DNA of 64,000 nucleotides from Oxyruncus cristatus (GCA_013399855.1 VXAY01005880.1:572533-636532); one strand, 5' to 3'. Numbered from the stretch's first letter, positions 27,301-38,263 are shown. Notes: generated by a model from the letters alone, not told the origin. Program-made: numbers and translations.

Positions 27301-27592
27301 ATATTTGCTGGAAATTTGTAGAAAAGGCATGCTACGGGAGGGCACAAAAAGGAGAGGATCAGATCTTAGTCCTTGCAGAAATGTTACTGCAGAATGTTAC
27401 CTGTAAAAAGCACTGAGAACTGTTGAATCATGCATCCTTTCCATAATTATCCTTTCCTTTACTAAATTTTTTAAATGTCAATATATTGACAACAGTACTA
27501 CTACAGCAAGCTCAAAATAAATTATGAACAAAACCAGCAAACAACAAGATTACTTGGTTAATACTGTTATGTAAACAAAAATTAAAAATAAA
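6163..27592 (+). CDS. THSD1: THSD1, thrombospondin type 1 domain-containing protein 1 (gene span)
   Basis: Four coding exons (6244-6301, 11663-12628, 20743-20901, 25244-26619) join in phase to 852 codons plus TGA, the length I know for human THSD1. Order: signal peptide (about 1-24), ectodomain with several N-x-S/T sites (to about 341), one TSP1 repeat (about 342-394), a short linker, a membrane helix (about 414-437), and a basic, Ser/Pro-rich tail ending SIEKLVI. The tail carries blocks such as FRKNSDEENIC and KMKKKGLTETTK-like stretches, which I recognise from mammalian THSD1. In mammals THSD1 is a type I membrane protein of endothelial and haematopoietic cells that supports focal adhesion. 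Variants are linked to intracranial aneurysm. All introns are GT-AG. The donor after 12628 is weak (GTTTGT). The start ATG has A at -3. No frameshift or internal stop was found. Confidence 0.96.
6302..11662. other. THSD1 intron 2; no gene seen
   Basis: About 5.4 kb of AT-rich sequence. It holds a 193-codon minus-strand ORF (8379-8960) and overlapping plus-strand ORFs (8791-9204), none with a recognisable domain. A short T-run lies near 11511-11524. No CR1 or LTR sequence was recognised here. Confidence 0.85.
11663..12628 (+). CDS. THSD1: THSD1 large ectodomain exon
   Basis: A 966-base exon behind a pyrimidine-rich acceptor (TTTCAG). It encodes residues 20-341, the N-terminal extracellular part. 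Recognisable THSD1 blocks include QSQGTVEFECFHFK, VEWPVFHIDLNRS, GPIDLLHKFG and FNCTLFDVGKNKYCFD. There are many Asn glycosylation sequons (for example NVT, NQS, NSS, NRS, NCT). The exon ends after AATATGG. The left-over G joins AA of the TSP1 exon to make Glu, as in the mammalian protein. Translation into the intron would stop after four codons. Confidence 0.96.
12629..20742. other. THSD1 intron 3; no gene seen
   Basis: About 8.1 kb separates the ectodomain exon from the TSP1 exon. An imperfect direct duplication of CCTTACTGAATAG is seen around 12716-12761. No family-like exon or clear transposon was recognised, and the small ORFs look like chance. Confidence 0.8.
12858..12863 (+). promoter_or_regulatory. 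AATAAA in THSD1 intron 3, possible intronic poly(A) signal
   Basis: AATAAA lies about 230 bases after the weak donor (GTTTGT) of the large ectodomain exon. Read-through of that donor hits a stop at 12637-12639, so use of this signal would yield a protein ending before the TSP1 repeat and membrane helix. Whether it is used cannot be told from sequence. Confidence 0.3.
20743..20901 (+). CDS. THSD1: THSD1 exon: thrombospondin type 1 repeat
   Basis: A 159-base exon encoding residues 342-394. It opens with the layered-tryptophan pattern WSPWQPWSPCSVTCGDG, followed by the arginines of RERFREC and the cysteines of GCAG, SLCSLEEC. This is a TSP1 repeat. TSP1 repeats typically carry C-mannosylated Trp, and here the WxxW motifs are present. 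The acceptor is at 20741-20742 and the donor GTACGT at 20902. The open frame upstream (from 20576) is intron read-through and not an alternative start. Confidence 0.96.
20902..25243. other. THSD1 intron 4 with a CR1 fragment
   Basis: About 4.3 kb. It contains a (TA)n run near 22889-22905 and a CR1 3' fragment at about 24370-24605. No exon-like sequence was recognised. Confidence 0.8.
24370..24605 (-). mobile_element. CR1 LINE 3' fragment
   Basis: Read on the plus strand, it shows the familiar reverse-complement CR1 tail: GTTGGAAGTGACCCATAAAG, ATCATCGAGTCCAACTTCC, then TTGAACTCTGTCAGGCTTAG and GAGCCTGTTGCAGTG. The copy is diverged, truncated, and has no open reading frame of note. Confidence 0.8.
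25244..26619 (+). CDS. THSD1: THSD1 last exon: membrane helix and cytoplasmic tail
   Basis: A 1376-base coding exon for residues 395-852. After a Pro-rich linker comes the hydrophobic helix around ITGISVCLFIIFTTVLITLW, then a basic stop-transfer WRKL. The tail holds blocks conserved in THSD1: HSPGFRKNSDEENICQG, FSYRLAQQQLKEMKKKGLTE, FRRTASFHE, RERSMSTLTPRQ, FAFYDNSTFGLTEAEQ and LPGYFGSNEEDE. The stop TGA is at 26617-26619. A 227-codon open frame on the minus strand (25183-25866) is the shadow of this conserved, stop-poor exon. Confidence 0.97.
26620..27592 (+). other. THSD1: THSD1 3' UTR with two poly(A) signals
   Basis: AT-rich non-coding sequence follows the stop. The first AATAAA hexamers are at 27516-27521 and 27587-27592, giving a 3' UTR of roughly 0.9-1.0 kb. 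A CR1 fragment begins about 40 bases after the second signal, a natural right-hand limit for the gene. Cleavage sites are inferred. Confidence 0.6.
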
Positions 27593-27630
27593 ATGACAAC
27601 ATCTGGTGATTCACAGAGAATCTTATTGAC

Positions 27631-27963
27631 TCATAGAATCATTTAGGTTGGAAAAGGCCTCTAAAATCATCAAGTTCAACCATTAACATAACACCACCAT
27701 GTTTACCACTAAACCGTATCACCAAGTGCCATATCCACATGCCTTTTGAACACTTCCAGAGACCGTGATTCCACCACTTTCCTGGGCAGACTGTTCTGAT
27801 GCCTGACCACCCTTTCAGTGAAGAATTTTTTTCTCATATCCAATCTAAACCTCCCCTGGCACAATTTGAGGCCATTTCCTCTGGTCCTGTGACTTATTAC
27901 TTGGGAGAAGAGGCCAACCCCCACCTTGCTACAGCCTCCTTTCAGGTAATTGTAGAGAGTGGT
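27631..27963 (-). mobile_element. CR1 LINE 3' end with remnant of ORF2 C-terminus
   Basis: It begins with TCATAGAATCATTTAGGTTGG, the reverse complement of the CR1 3' end, and runs to about 27963. The minus strand at 27709-27924 stays open for 71 codons and reads as the CR1 ORF2 C-terminus ([19 protein letters not shown], then [17 protein letters not shown]). The copy is truncated at its 5' end and carries only this tail, with no reverse transcriptase core. Confidence 0.9.
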
Positions 27964-30900
27964 AACAGTGAAGTTACAACAGCCATGATGAGTTTATCTG
28001 TTGTGCTTTGAAACTAGAGATCACAAATTTGCCATTATACGTTGCTGCAAGTATTTGGAGTGGGGTTGGAACCCTGGTTAACAACAGAGCCAGAGCTCAG
28101 GCCAGAAAGAATGACTTAGACACTTTGCTTGCCATTTGTTGGGGTAACTGTCTCTCTAGGGACTTGCAAAGAGCAAGGTAATGCTAGTGGACAAAAGCAA
28201 GAAAAGAGGAGGTGCTGTCCATAGAGGTAAGTGCAAGAGAAAATAGGTTTAGGCAGTGGACTGTCAGTCTTAAATCAACTCTCCCATAAGGAGCCCAACC
28301 CTACGTGCCCTTTAACCTGCCTTGTGGGTGTCAATGAAAAATTAGCGTATGCTCTGTTCTCTGGAAGGAGGTGCTGTCTCTCTCAAAAATGGGCTTTCTG
28401 AGCAGGTTTCCCAATCCCACACTTCCCCCCTCCCCTCACCCCTCGCAAAGCAACAGCAATTTTAAAGAAAGAGCAGCATCACTGTGTGTCAGCTGCCAGT
28501 TACCAATGGCACCCCACTGAAGTGTCCAAAGCATGCACAGGTAGACTGACAGGCACACAGTGTCACTTGCTATGACAACCCAGGAGCAAAAAGACTCTCA
28601 GCATTTGGCCACCAGAATCAAACCCAGCTGTTTGAATGGCCTTTTTGATGGGTGAAGTTTTGAAGCTGCTGCTGGAGCAGCAGCTCCGACTCTCAGAGTG
28701 ATGTGAGCTCCCTCTTTCCCAGGAGCTGTGCCAACAGGGCACATTATTGGTGTTCAGCCTCTGGCCCAGCGTGGCATTAGTACTGGCTACGCGTTCCCAT
28801 AAGCTGTCAGCTTGAAATGCTGTTTAAAAGCATGTAGGAACGTGTCCATGCTTGAAGAGTTATCCAAAGGCAGTCAAATGTAATGAGTCTTTAAATTGAC
28901 TTAAATGAGCTGGAAATCAGACCTCTGAAGCAATTGCTGCTCAGGTTACTCACCATCCCTGTAATAGGGTAAACTCTGCGGCGTGAAGCACATTCGCCCT
29001 GGAGCAGAGATCTGTCAGCATTGGAGCTGCAGGGCTACAGTATCTATTTAAGATTTTTTGAGCCTCTCAGCATGGGAAACCCTGGAGAAACAGGAGATCA
29101 AATGTACAGCACAGCAACATTCAGCAAGCATTCCCCTAACCTTTAGTGGGAGTGATTTGAGCTTGGCGGTAGCCCTCAGATCAAATAAGTACTCAGCTAG
29201 TGGCATTTTGCCCATTTATTGAGATAAAGGGGGTTCTGAAATGCTTCCTGGGGTTTGCTGTGGCAGCTTAAGGCTCCTGTACAAAGCCCTGTGACCCCTG
29301 CCTCTCCGAGGGGGTCTCCTGTGCCACAGGAGGGCAGAGAAGGGGGTGCGTTGCTCTAAATTAAAAGCTGCTTCCTGCAAACTTGTCTCAGTATTGGCCT
29401 GTCTACAGAACAGCTCCTTTAGTGCATTAAATGTACTTAGGTACACTTCACAAAGACAACAAGGCAGACCCTTTCCCTCCCAGGTTGTCAGATCTTGGCC
29501 CCTCCTTCTCTCTCAGAGAGAGAAAAAAGCACCATAACATTGGTGCTGGCTGAAGGCAGTCCAGCAATAACGACTGCCTTTCCATATTGACACAGAGGGA
29601 AACAGGCTCCACAGTCTGGACTTTACATTGCTGGTTGCTCACTCACTGGGGAACTTGACCAGGTGGCAGTTGTCTGACTAAGCCCTGCTGACTTTATCTC
29701 CAGCTTGATACTTCATTATCAGATGGGTTATTGGCTGCGTAATGAACTGTGAAATTGCTGATGCTGTCCCTTCAGTGCTGTAGTTTCTGCAATCTGTAAT
29801 CTTTATCCTGTTTCCTTAGCCCTCTACTGAAAAATGGGATTTAGCATCGCTGGCCAGAAGGCATTAACTGATTTCACTCACAGTTCTCTGTGTCTTCAAT
29901 GTAGACAAAAACTGTCCTTAGTGCCCTCAGCACTTCATCAGCAGCCACACAATTATAATGTGTGCAAAGTCATTCCTTATGTTCCCAACATGCAGTTACA
30001 ACCTTGCACTAAGATTTTACCATAGTAAAACACAGAAAGTATTAATCAGAAGGGAAATAGCAAGTGCTAGCTCTTTGCAGCTCTTTCTTCACAAGGGCAG
30101 CCTCATTTCAGACAGGTAGGTGCACATTTCATTCCATGTGGGTACGTTTGGGAAAAGGGCAGGGATGCAGTCTTGTGAAAGGCACAGACTTTAGGAACAC
30201 AGCTCTCTAGAGTGCTGCCCACTGCAGCAAATGTTCACATTTGTAATCACTGGGATGTCTAGGAAACGGTGAGAACAGGGTTTACCTCTTGACAAAGCAG
30301 AGTAACCAAATCAAATTTTATCCTGAACCTTCACTGCATGTCTCTGCATTGTCTCCTGGACAGCTTGAGCCATGGAAGTTAAACTTACCTTGCAGACCCT
30401 CTCAGTTACCTACGACAGCAGGTAGAAAAGAATTGGAGCCAAAACCAAAGGAATGCTTTTCTCATATTATGACTTTCACAAGATCTTAATCCAACTTGCT
30501 GTTAAAGTTCCTACTGTTAAAAACCAGATTAAAAGTATTAAGTCCTACTCAGCTGGTTTTATTTCATGCTTTATGGATGCATATACAAATTACAACATGT
30601 ATGGATCTAAAAGCCAATAAATGGAGAAGAACTACCAGTTAAAAAAAATATTGTAGAGCAGAAAAAAATTAGGCTTATTCTACAACACAGTAGTTAAATG
30701 ACTTGCATCAAGCTGATACTGCTGTTCATTTTTAACTGTTGCTGTTAACAACTTCTGGAAAATAAACTTTCAGTGTTCCATTTCTTTCAGTCATCTGTGT
30801 TGCTCTTTCACTTCGCTCCGTTGAGACAATGAAAGTAGTTTGCCCTGTGGTTCAACCACTTTCTACTTTCTGATTCCCTTTCACTAACTCGAAGTCACCT

Positions 30901-31444
30901 GGTAAATTGCAGGAGAATATACAAATGAGTCATGTCTGCATTTTAGGAATTCCTAAGAACATCTGCGCTCAGCTTAAATTTAGTAAAATCTGCCTAATTT
31001 TAATCTGGGGCTTAAATCTGGTTGGCAGGGTTGTCTTTGCATTAATGTGTTGCAGTGTGCTGTAGCAGTGGATCTGCAGCAGGAAGCTGTTGGCAATGGA
31101 ACCCAGTGCCCACATTGTCCATATTGTGGGGGTTTACTTTGAAGTAATCTTAATCTGGATGCATGTTAGCAGTTGGAGCACATCCATCCGCATGTTTGGT
31201 TTCACACACTCCAGAGGCACTCTGGTACTGAAGTGTGGCAATTTAGAACCATAGGGAGAGTTGCTTAAAAACATCTCCTGAGGCAGAACAAAGCATAGTA
31301 AAGGCAGGCCAGATGAAGTCCAATTTCCCATCACCTTGTTCTTTCTATTCTGATGTCCTCATAATTGAAGCACTGATGGTTAAAATCAAGATCAGAAAGG
31401 TTTAGACCTTGAAGAGTATTGATAGATTACAGGACATGCTTAAA
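27964..31444. other. Convergent intergenic region; no gene seen
   Basis: Lies between the 3' ends of THSD1 and the FGL1-like gene. No exon with family similarity, RNA gene or long ORF was recognised. Confidence 0.75.
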
Positions 31445-31528
31445 ATCATAGAATCATAGAATGAACCGGGTTGGAAAAGACCTCCAAGGCCATCAAGTCC
31501 AACCCTTGATCCAACAATGCTGTAGTTA
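31445..31528 (-). mobile_element. Short CR1 LINE 3' terminal fragment
   Basis: AATCATAGAATCATAGAATG, then GGTTGGAAAAGACCTCCAAG and CATCAAGTCCAACCCTTGAT, is the extreme 3' end of a CR1 element in reverse orientation. Only about 85 bases remain. It lies just past the 3' end of the FGL1-like gene. Confidence 0.88.
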
Positions 31529-31558
31529 CTAGCTTGATCATTTGAAGTCCAGAGAGCT

Positions 31559-31564
31559 TTTAAT
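31559..31564 (-). promoter_or_regulatory. Candidate poly(A) signal (ATTAAA) of the FGL1-like gene
   Basis: TTTAAT on the plus strand reads ATTAAA on the minus strand, about 250 bases past the stop codon. It is a common variant poly(A) hexamer. No AATAAA was seen closer on this strand. The assignment is tentative. Confidence 0.35.
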
Positions 31565-31816
31565 AAGCATTCTTCAACAAAATCCTGAAAACTGCTGAAA
31601 AAGAAATCTGTGGTTATCCCATGACTGAGATTTATATGTTTTCTATTAAATTTTTGTCTGGCTGTGCTCTAACAACTCGTGCTCTTAGGTAGCAGAAGCA
31701 GGTGCAACTCCAGTTATCACAGTGCAGGTTTGGCAACTGGCAGCAGCAGAGAACTGGCTATCAACTTACACAATTTTTGTCAGCCCGTACTTTTCCTCTT
31801 TCCAAAGCAGCAGGTT

Positions 31817-32006
31817 TCAGCTGCCCTGACTGTTCTCTCCATCTCCACTCTCGCTGTCAACAAAGAATGGAGCCCTGATTTTCATGGCTGAATATTTTAG
31901 TGAGTACCACATCCCATGCCACGTAGACCAAACAATGCCGTCGTCATGGGATCCCTTGTACTTTCCTCTTCTGTAGTATCGTCCATTGAGGTTTACGGCA
32001 TGGCAC
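31817..32006 (-). CDS. FGL1-like exon 7 (end of fibrinogen domain, tail, stop)
   Basis: 190 coding bases. It completes Arg-Cys of the WWFNRC motif, then encodes [32 protein letters not shown] and MKIR, the standard end of a fibrinogen domain. The tail [16 protein letters not shown] and TGA (31819-31817) follow. Confidence 0.92.
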
Positions 32007-35000
32007 CTTGTAATGATGTAGGAGAGGGGAAAAAGGGAATTATGCTTAGTGTGGGAAGATATTGCATCATTGCAGTGCAGTACAGTTTTCACACAACATA
32101 CATTTAGAAATACCCGGGTGGGATGGAGATGTGGTTAATGCACTTAGAGGAACCCAGACAAGTGTGGGGTCATCCTAAAGCAGACTCCTACACTGGTCAC
32201 AGAATTCAACCTGTAAACTTCTTCAGGTGTATTAATTACGGACATTATAACTACATTGCCTAAACAGAGGGGTGTAGTGCCATTTATTAGGCTCTAGCTC
32301 AAGTGTAGCAGCTCCATATTGACACTTAAAAATGCAGGTGTCTTTTAATTGAGGTAAATCCTACTACTGATGTAGCTCCACTGATTTAAATTGTTATGTG
32401 ATGAGGATCTGGTCAAAGGGGCTTGTCCTGCACTAAACAGAGAAAAACTGAGAGTGATGTGTCCATGGTCCCGGGGCAAGTGAACCTGAGTCCCCATCCA
32501 TTGATGTGCGGCATATGCCCAGCTAGCAAATATACCATCATATTTGTTATGGGATAGCACACCCCCTAGACATCCTCCACAATAGAGAAGTGTCCTTTGT
32601 ACATGCTTCACCTTGCTGTGGGTACAATTGTTTTCTTTTCTAGAGTATAACCCAAAGCACTTTTAGGAATTTTATTTGGGCTCTTTGCCTTCCTATGCAT
32701 TTGTTCTGACCCATTTTCCTAAAACAAATGCAACTTACCTGTGGCCCATTTCTTAAAATGAATTCAACTTACCTGCTTTGCAATAATGAAAGAAGCAGTT
32801 TGCTTTCCTTTGAGGATCTATAGGTGTGAACATCTTAGGTTTGCCTGTGCGAGGTGGCAAATGAACACAGCAACCTCCAGCTGCTGTAAGGCAGGCAAGT
32901 CCTCTCAGCTGTCCAGCCACCCACACCCGACTCATCCGAGAGGAATCAGCTATTTTCCATACCTGTTAAACCACCAACCGCCCTTATTCTCTAATGCACA
33001 GTTGCCTGCCAGGAATCGATCATGATCCTTGTCAAACGTGGTGAACTGCATCCCTCTGTGAGAGGCTGACCACTGATCTTCAAAATTGCTCCCACCAGAC
33101 AGAGCGTCGCCAGCGTTACCAGAATAGGTGCCAAACCATAACCTGTAATTGTCCTGCAGGAGTATGTGAAACATGTCTTTGATACCAGCTCATTCTGCCC
33201 TTCCTCCCATTTTTGAGATCAAATTTGTTCTGGCCATTTTATCCACTTTTGAAGTCAAGGGTGACTTTTGTCTCCATGCTTTAATGATCCTAGTGAAGAT
33301 CAATGAAGGATTTAAACTTCCAGAGGGGATTGCTAACTACTGCTGCTGCTACAAAGGGCTTCAGGTTTATTGTGGTTCAACAACCACTTGATACACACTA
33401 CAGCAAGATGAAAGGCACTTTCTAGCTGATCAAGAACAAACTTAACAGAAAACTGTGCCAAGTAGTTGCCTTCATAAACTGATCAGTTGCTCAGCTAGAA
33501 TAAATGTTTGGCATTTTGCTCTTCCAAGGACTAGAAGCCCTCTGTTTTCTAGCTAAATGGTCTGGTCCTGGTGGGAATAATTAGAATAATATTTCCATTG
33601 TGCAGAGCTTAACAGGTCTAAGAGACATTTGATATGGGATGGATGATTACTTCTGAGTTGTGGACTTTCTCCTGTCATCATAATCCTCCTTTCTTTATGA
33701 AAAATAGCAGTAAGGTATTAAAATGAAGCTGTTCCAACTTTTAATAAGAAAGCTCTAATCACAAACTGAGCATAATGTGTACATTTCTGGAGCAGTGATG
33801 GAGTTGGTACTAGAACTGGTCCATGTCCTTGGTTATTTGGGCTACTTGCATGTGGTGTTCAGAAAGGCAAGCCTGCAAAGAACAGCACCTGTATGGAGCA
33901 GGACGCTGTCTACAGCTAGAAAGCAAACATGGAAATAAAGGATGTTTCTGTCTTTGGGCTTTCTGTGTCTGTGGCACGAGGTATGGTGTTACAGGTACCT
34001 TTTTTTAAGATTCGAACTTACAACTGCTCTTTCAAGGCTTTGATTAAAGTTCACTGTTTTATTTTAAAACAAGGTAGAGAGGGTTTGTTCTGGTGCTTGC
34101 CTTTTATGTGACAATCTGAAACACTCTCTTAGGAAGTAGGAGAATAGAGTTCCATTTTGTTGCAAAGGTTCAAACCCTAAGGGTCTTCTCACTCACAGCA
34201 GACTTTTTTAATCATGAGACCAGAGGCAAGAACATATGTCTCTGTGCCCCGCAGCAGAGAGATGCACCACCACAAACCTGCCCTCATTGCAGCAGCAGAG
34301 ATAGCAAGAAAGCACGCACACGATTCTGTCAGCCGGTGACTTTGACACTCCACAGTTGTAAGGGAAGGATCCCAGGCTTGTGTCCCTGCTCTTGGGGCTG
34401 TTTGTCAGTCAGACAAACTAGGAAGCCCAGGGAACCACAGCTGATAACTTTTGCAGAACTGTAGTTACAAACCTGATACTTGTCTGATGCTGCATATGCA
34501 GATGCCCCACCCTCACAGACCCAAACAAGCAAATCACTGCTCTCCTCCATTCTTACCTGCTCATTTGCAAGTTGGAAATTTTCATAGACTGCGTAACGTC
34601 TTTCCCCATGCCAGTCCATCAGTTCAATCTTCAGTGAGCTCTCTCCTAAACATAAAGTTGTGTAGTGTTAGATGAACTATCTAATGCAAATTACAGAGAA
34701 ATCTGTAGAGGAAAAATACTTGGACCTCTAGCGAGCAGGTCATAGATGTGGTCGTTGCCCAACCAGTATTCATCATTCTTGCCCTGGAATCTCCCAAATC
34801 CCAATTTATAATCATCCCATTTCCTGCAGTGAGATACAAATATCAATTTCAGCATGTGAGGGAATTAGACAGTTTGTGACACTTGGGTATGGTAACAGTA
34901 AAATTTCACCTGTATTTCTAGACACTGTTTTCTAAAAGTATTCAACTCATCACAAGCTGAGCTGAGATTTGTCGCCCTGCCTTAGAAGTAAGTACGACTC

Positions 35001-38000
35001 ACAGCTTACTTTCTCTCCTGCTAAACCTGTGCACACACATATATTGGGATCAAACCTTCAAACTGGCAGATGTGGTGCTCACAGGATGAGGTTGTCAGTT
35101 AGATGAAAAGGCAAAGCAGCAGCTGTCACATTGGTCTTCAGCAAAACACCTGATATTGTTCTTCAGCAAGTCATAATTCACATGATTTATGTATTATCTT
35201 TGATATCCACATATACTTCCTGTGTATCATCATTTCCAGTTTTAGTAACCCTGTGTTTATTCCCTCTCTCATGTAGTTATAATGGATTGATTCTCCGTGA
35301 CCTACATACTAGAGCAGTGCTCCTCTTCAGGATGTTTTCCATTCACCTGAACTGCCATGTACCAGATGGCTACCACTCTCTGGGCAAGTCAGCTTAGAGC
35401 CAGTTGAGGTAGCTTTGCAATGGACTGACCAGTCCCTAAGAGGCACTAGATATGCCCTGAAATTGCGTGTGCTGTGGTAGTGAAATAATCTGCATGGGAA
35501 CACTTCTTCTTTACTGTGCTACCCAAGCATCTCTCATCCAGTAAATTTCTGTGTGAAAGTCACCTCTCTGGGACTTTGCACAGAGAAAGGACAATCTGGT
35601 TTGGCATCTTTTTGAATTATCTAAATACGGTAATAAACCTTACAACATGCTGAACATAATTCCTGATATGGGAACAGATATGTTCAACAAGTCTCAGCCT
35701 ATGCACTGGCAGCAAACACCCGCCAGCTGGGAGCCTCTGACAGTCTCCAGTAATGATAAAACAAATATGCATTCAAATGCAGAGAAACTATGGAAAAGGT
35801 ATGATAGGTCCAATTTGAAAATGGCCTCCTGCTGTCAATAGGTACCACCAGATTGCCCTAATCCTAAGTAATCATCACTAATATATAGTCTTGCATATCC
35901 TGCTTTTCAAGGGTGGGGTTTTGCCAGGCAGCGGGACAGGAGTGGGAACTGTTCGCCTGACTGAAAGCCCTCTGGATGCAACAATGATGCACCCACCTGT
36001 TGAAATTCTCCCTGCCGTTACTCCGCCGTTGGATGACCGTCCACCCCCCTCCATCAGACATGTCACAGAACGCCAGGAAAGGCTCTCGGTCTGCTCTGGG
36101 CCTGATTCGGTAGTAGCCACTTTTGGTTTTCTTCCGATTATACACCGCAGAGCAATCTAGGCAGAGTGGTATCTGTTTGTTAAACACTGGGGCGGGGGGG
36201 GGAAGCAAAGGGGTATGTGCCACCAAGAGAAGACATCACTGAGAGGCTGTGTGGGACAAGAACACTTGGGCAGCCTGCGTATAGCTATGCAAGCCCTGGA
36301 AAATTAAAGCAAGTGGTTCAGCAAGGTAGTAGCAATGCTATTTTGCAAATGGCTGGGCCTGATTAAGAGCAGTAAGGCTTGAGAGCCTTTACAGGTATGA
36401 CTTCTTAGGGAATCATTCTCAAATCTTTGGTGAGATACAGCACAGCTGCAACTTAGGCCGAGGCTATAACATTATAGTGATGCAGGACTGAAACTGTCTC
36501 TGTCAGCAAGATCATTTGCAGGGAAGCTAATTTCCACATGGATGGTAAAGTAACCTCAGCAGTACTTCAGATAGGATCAGGGAACAACAATTCTAAAACA
36601 AGAGGCTAAGCTGCTGTGACCAGCTCTACAAGGGCTGTATCAGGACAGAGCCTTTCAGGACCTCAGTGCTCCACACTTTCAATGTAATGCCCACAAGGAA
36701 TAAAATCTTAGCCACAGGAAATGATGCCATTTATGACCATGTTCTCAAAGTAACACCAAAGAACAAAGCATGCATGCCTGTTACTGTGCCACAGAAGTGA
36801 TGGAGGAACTGAGGAACAGGGAGGCTCGGCTCCTATAAACAGGTTTCAGTGCCTGCAGCTGAGCCAGGCACACTGGGCTTCCCTAAGTCACTCAGGGGAA
36901 ACGAGGTCTTCAAGAGCAAGGCCCATCTTTTCCCAAAACAGATGCCTAAAGTAAGTCTAATGGAAAACATGAGAGGTGGCTGTTCCTCTGAGCAGCAGAG
37001 TCCCAGGTGAGAAGCCCAGCTCCAGGTGTCCATGTTGTACTTGGGTGGTAGCTGCCTAAAGGTGGGCCAGCTGACCCTAACCCCAGGGAGTACCAGCACC
37101 ACCCGTCAGCTCTTCTCTTTCCAATGTATCTGCATTTTAAAATACAGTACACTTAAAAAAAATTTAAAACTTTCAGCAGAAATGAAATATGACACATGAG
37201 ACACTGCAGGGAGAAATAAACATTGTGGCACGTTACTGTAAACTGTACCTTGGTCGTAAACTATTAAACTTCCACTGGTTGTGGGTAAAAGCGTCTCATG
37301 CCATATGCTCCTGTTGCCTGAGAACAGCCCACTTTTTGTTCTGTGGTAAGTGTTCTCCAGGATGTCCTTCAGCTGCAGGTCGTATAAGTAAAGCAAGTCT
37401 TGAAGTTGTTTTAGCCTTTGTCTTAATTTATTGTTGTCTAGGAGGCAGACATCTTTGTCCTACAGAGAAAATGAAACAACGCCCCCCATGCTTTAGTCAG
37501 TGGTAAGTACAGAGAGAGGATTATCTCTCTCCTCTTGACCCTAACTTGTCACATTGCCTCTGTGGATCAAAATGATTTGATGGTGGTATATTGCTAAGAT
37601 ACACAAATGTTGCGCAGCGTGAGCTGTTGAGTTGAATCCAGTGAAAATGGTGTTTCTACAACAACCTTGGCATTGGTCAGAGCATCCCAGAATATGATCA
37701 GATGCATAAAAACTTACTTTGGACAAAAATAATTTGTCTTGACCCCCATTAAATGAGCTCAAAGGGAAGGTTTGCAGACTATGAAAATGTTCGGATTGAT
37801 AAGAGGCAGAAAACTTGGCTCTTGCACTGCAGACAGGGCAAGCCAGCAAGGTTGCAGAATCATCTTTGTGTAAAACTGGAAGATAGAAGAGCTGATATTT
37901 TGGCCACAAAAATACTTATTTTTAAAAAAGAGCTTGTTGTTGTTTTTAATTCTTAGCAATGTGGATTCTGTCATCCAGATAGCTGCACAGCCCTTAATGC

Positions 38001-38263
38001 TGTGAAAACCCTGTATTGTCAGGACAAGAAGAGTGACATTCCTTTAGCTGCAGGGAGATGCTTTCTTGCTCTACTCTTGCAGATCTCCGTCCCTTTTGTG
38101 AGGGAGCATCCATCTCTATTTGACAGGGAATGATGAACTGCCAAGAGATTGTACAGACGCTAACTGAAAAATACTCACTGAAAACCTGGGTGCAGGTGAG
38201 CTGAAGCTGACCAGGAGAAGGAGCAGCAGCAACCTGTGCATCATGACACTCACTTCTTATCAC
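31817..38263 (-). CDS. FGL1-like secreted fibrinogen-domain protein (gene span)
   Basis: Seven coding exons on the minus strand (38244-38179, 37459-37249, 36186-35997, 34823-34726, 34645-34557, 33153-32963, 32006-31817) join in phase to 344 codons plus TGA. Residues 1-22 are a Leu-rich signal peptide. Residues 23-92 form a short helical, probably coiled region with one Cys. Residues about 101-327 are a complete fibrinogen C-terminal domain with its four Cys near CLDC, FCD, GNC and NRC. It has the DKDHDRF calcium-site pattern and the WTVIQRR and GGWWFNRC signatures. An acidic, Ser-rich tail of about 17 residues follows. Domain layout and sequence are closest to FGL1 (hepassocin, about 312 residues), a liver-secreted factor and LAG-3 ligand in mammals. 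This looks like a paralogue, since the tail and N-terminal region differ from FGL1. An angiopoietin-like or tachylectin-like name is less likely. Function here is not known. Confidence 0.9.
32963..33153 (-). CDS. FGL1-like exon 6 (calcium-site part of fibrinogen domain)
   Basis: 191 bases, acceptor CTGCAG and donor GTATGG on the minus strand. It encodes [35 protein letters not shown] and [13 protein letters not shown]. The DxDxDxF calcium-binding loop is present. One extra residue lies between the loop and the GNC cysteine compared with FGL1. Confidence 0.93.
34557..34645 (-). CDS. FGL1-like exon 5
   Basis: 89 bases, encoding [20 protein letters not shown] and NFQLANEQ, the central beta strands of the fibrinogen domain. 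Donor GTAAGA, acceptor TTTAG. Confidence 0.92.
34726..34823 (-). CDS. FGL1-like exon 4
   Basis: 98 bases, encoding [20 protein letters not shown] then [12 protein letters not shown]. This is the GFG..EYWLGN block found in all fibrinogen domains. The acceptor is good (CTGCAG). The donor is weak (GTCCAA), but the phase fits both neighbours and no better donor is nearby. Confidence 0.9.
35997..36186 (-). CDS. FGL1-like exon 3 (start of fibrinogen domain)
   Basis: 190 bases, encoding the first half of the domain: [40 protein letters not shown] and ENFNR. The acceptor tract is almost all C, which appears on the plus strand as a long G run at 36189-36202. Donor GTGGGT. Confidence 0.93.
37249..37459 (-). 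CDS. FGL1-like exon 2 (helical/coiled stalk)
   Basis: 211 bases, encoding [36 protein letters not shown] and a less ordered stretch ending IVYDQ. The first 40 residues have a heptad-like Leu pattern and one Cys that could link subunits. Acceptor CTGTAG, donor GTACAG. Confidence 0.85.
38179..38263 (-). CDS. FGL1-like first coding exon (signal peptide)
   Basis: Minus-strand acceptor TTTTCAG, 19 bases of 5' UTR, then two consecutive ATGs (38244 and 38241). The protein starts [19 protein letters not shown], a strong signal peptide, and the exon ends in phase 0 at a GTGAGT donor. The acceptor implies a non-coding exon further upstream (higher coordinates), which I could not place. Confidence 0.88.
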
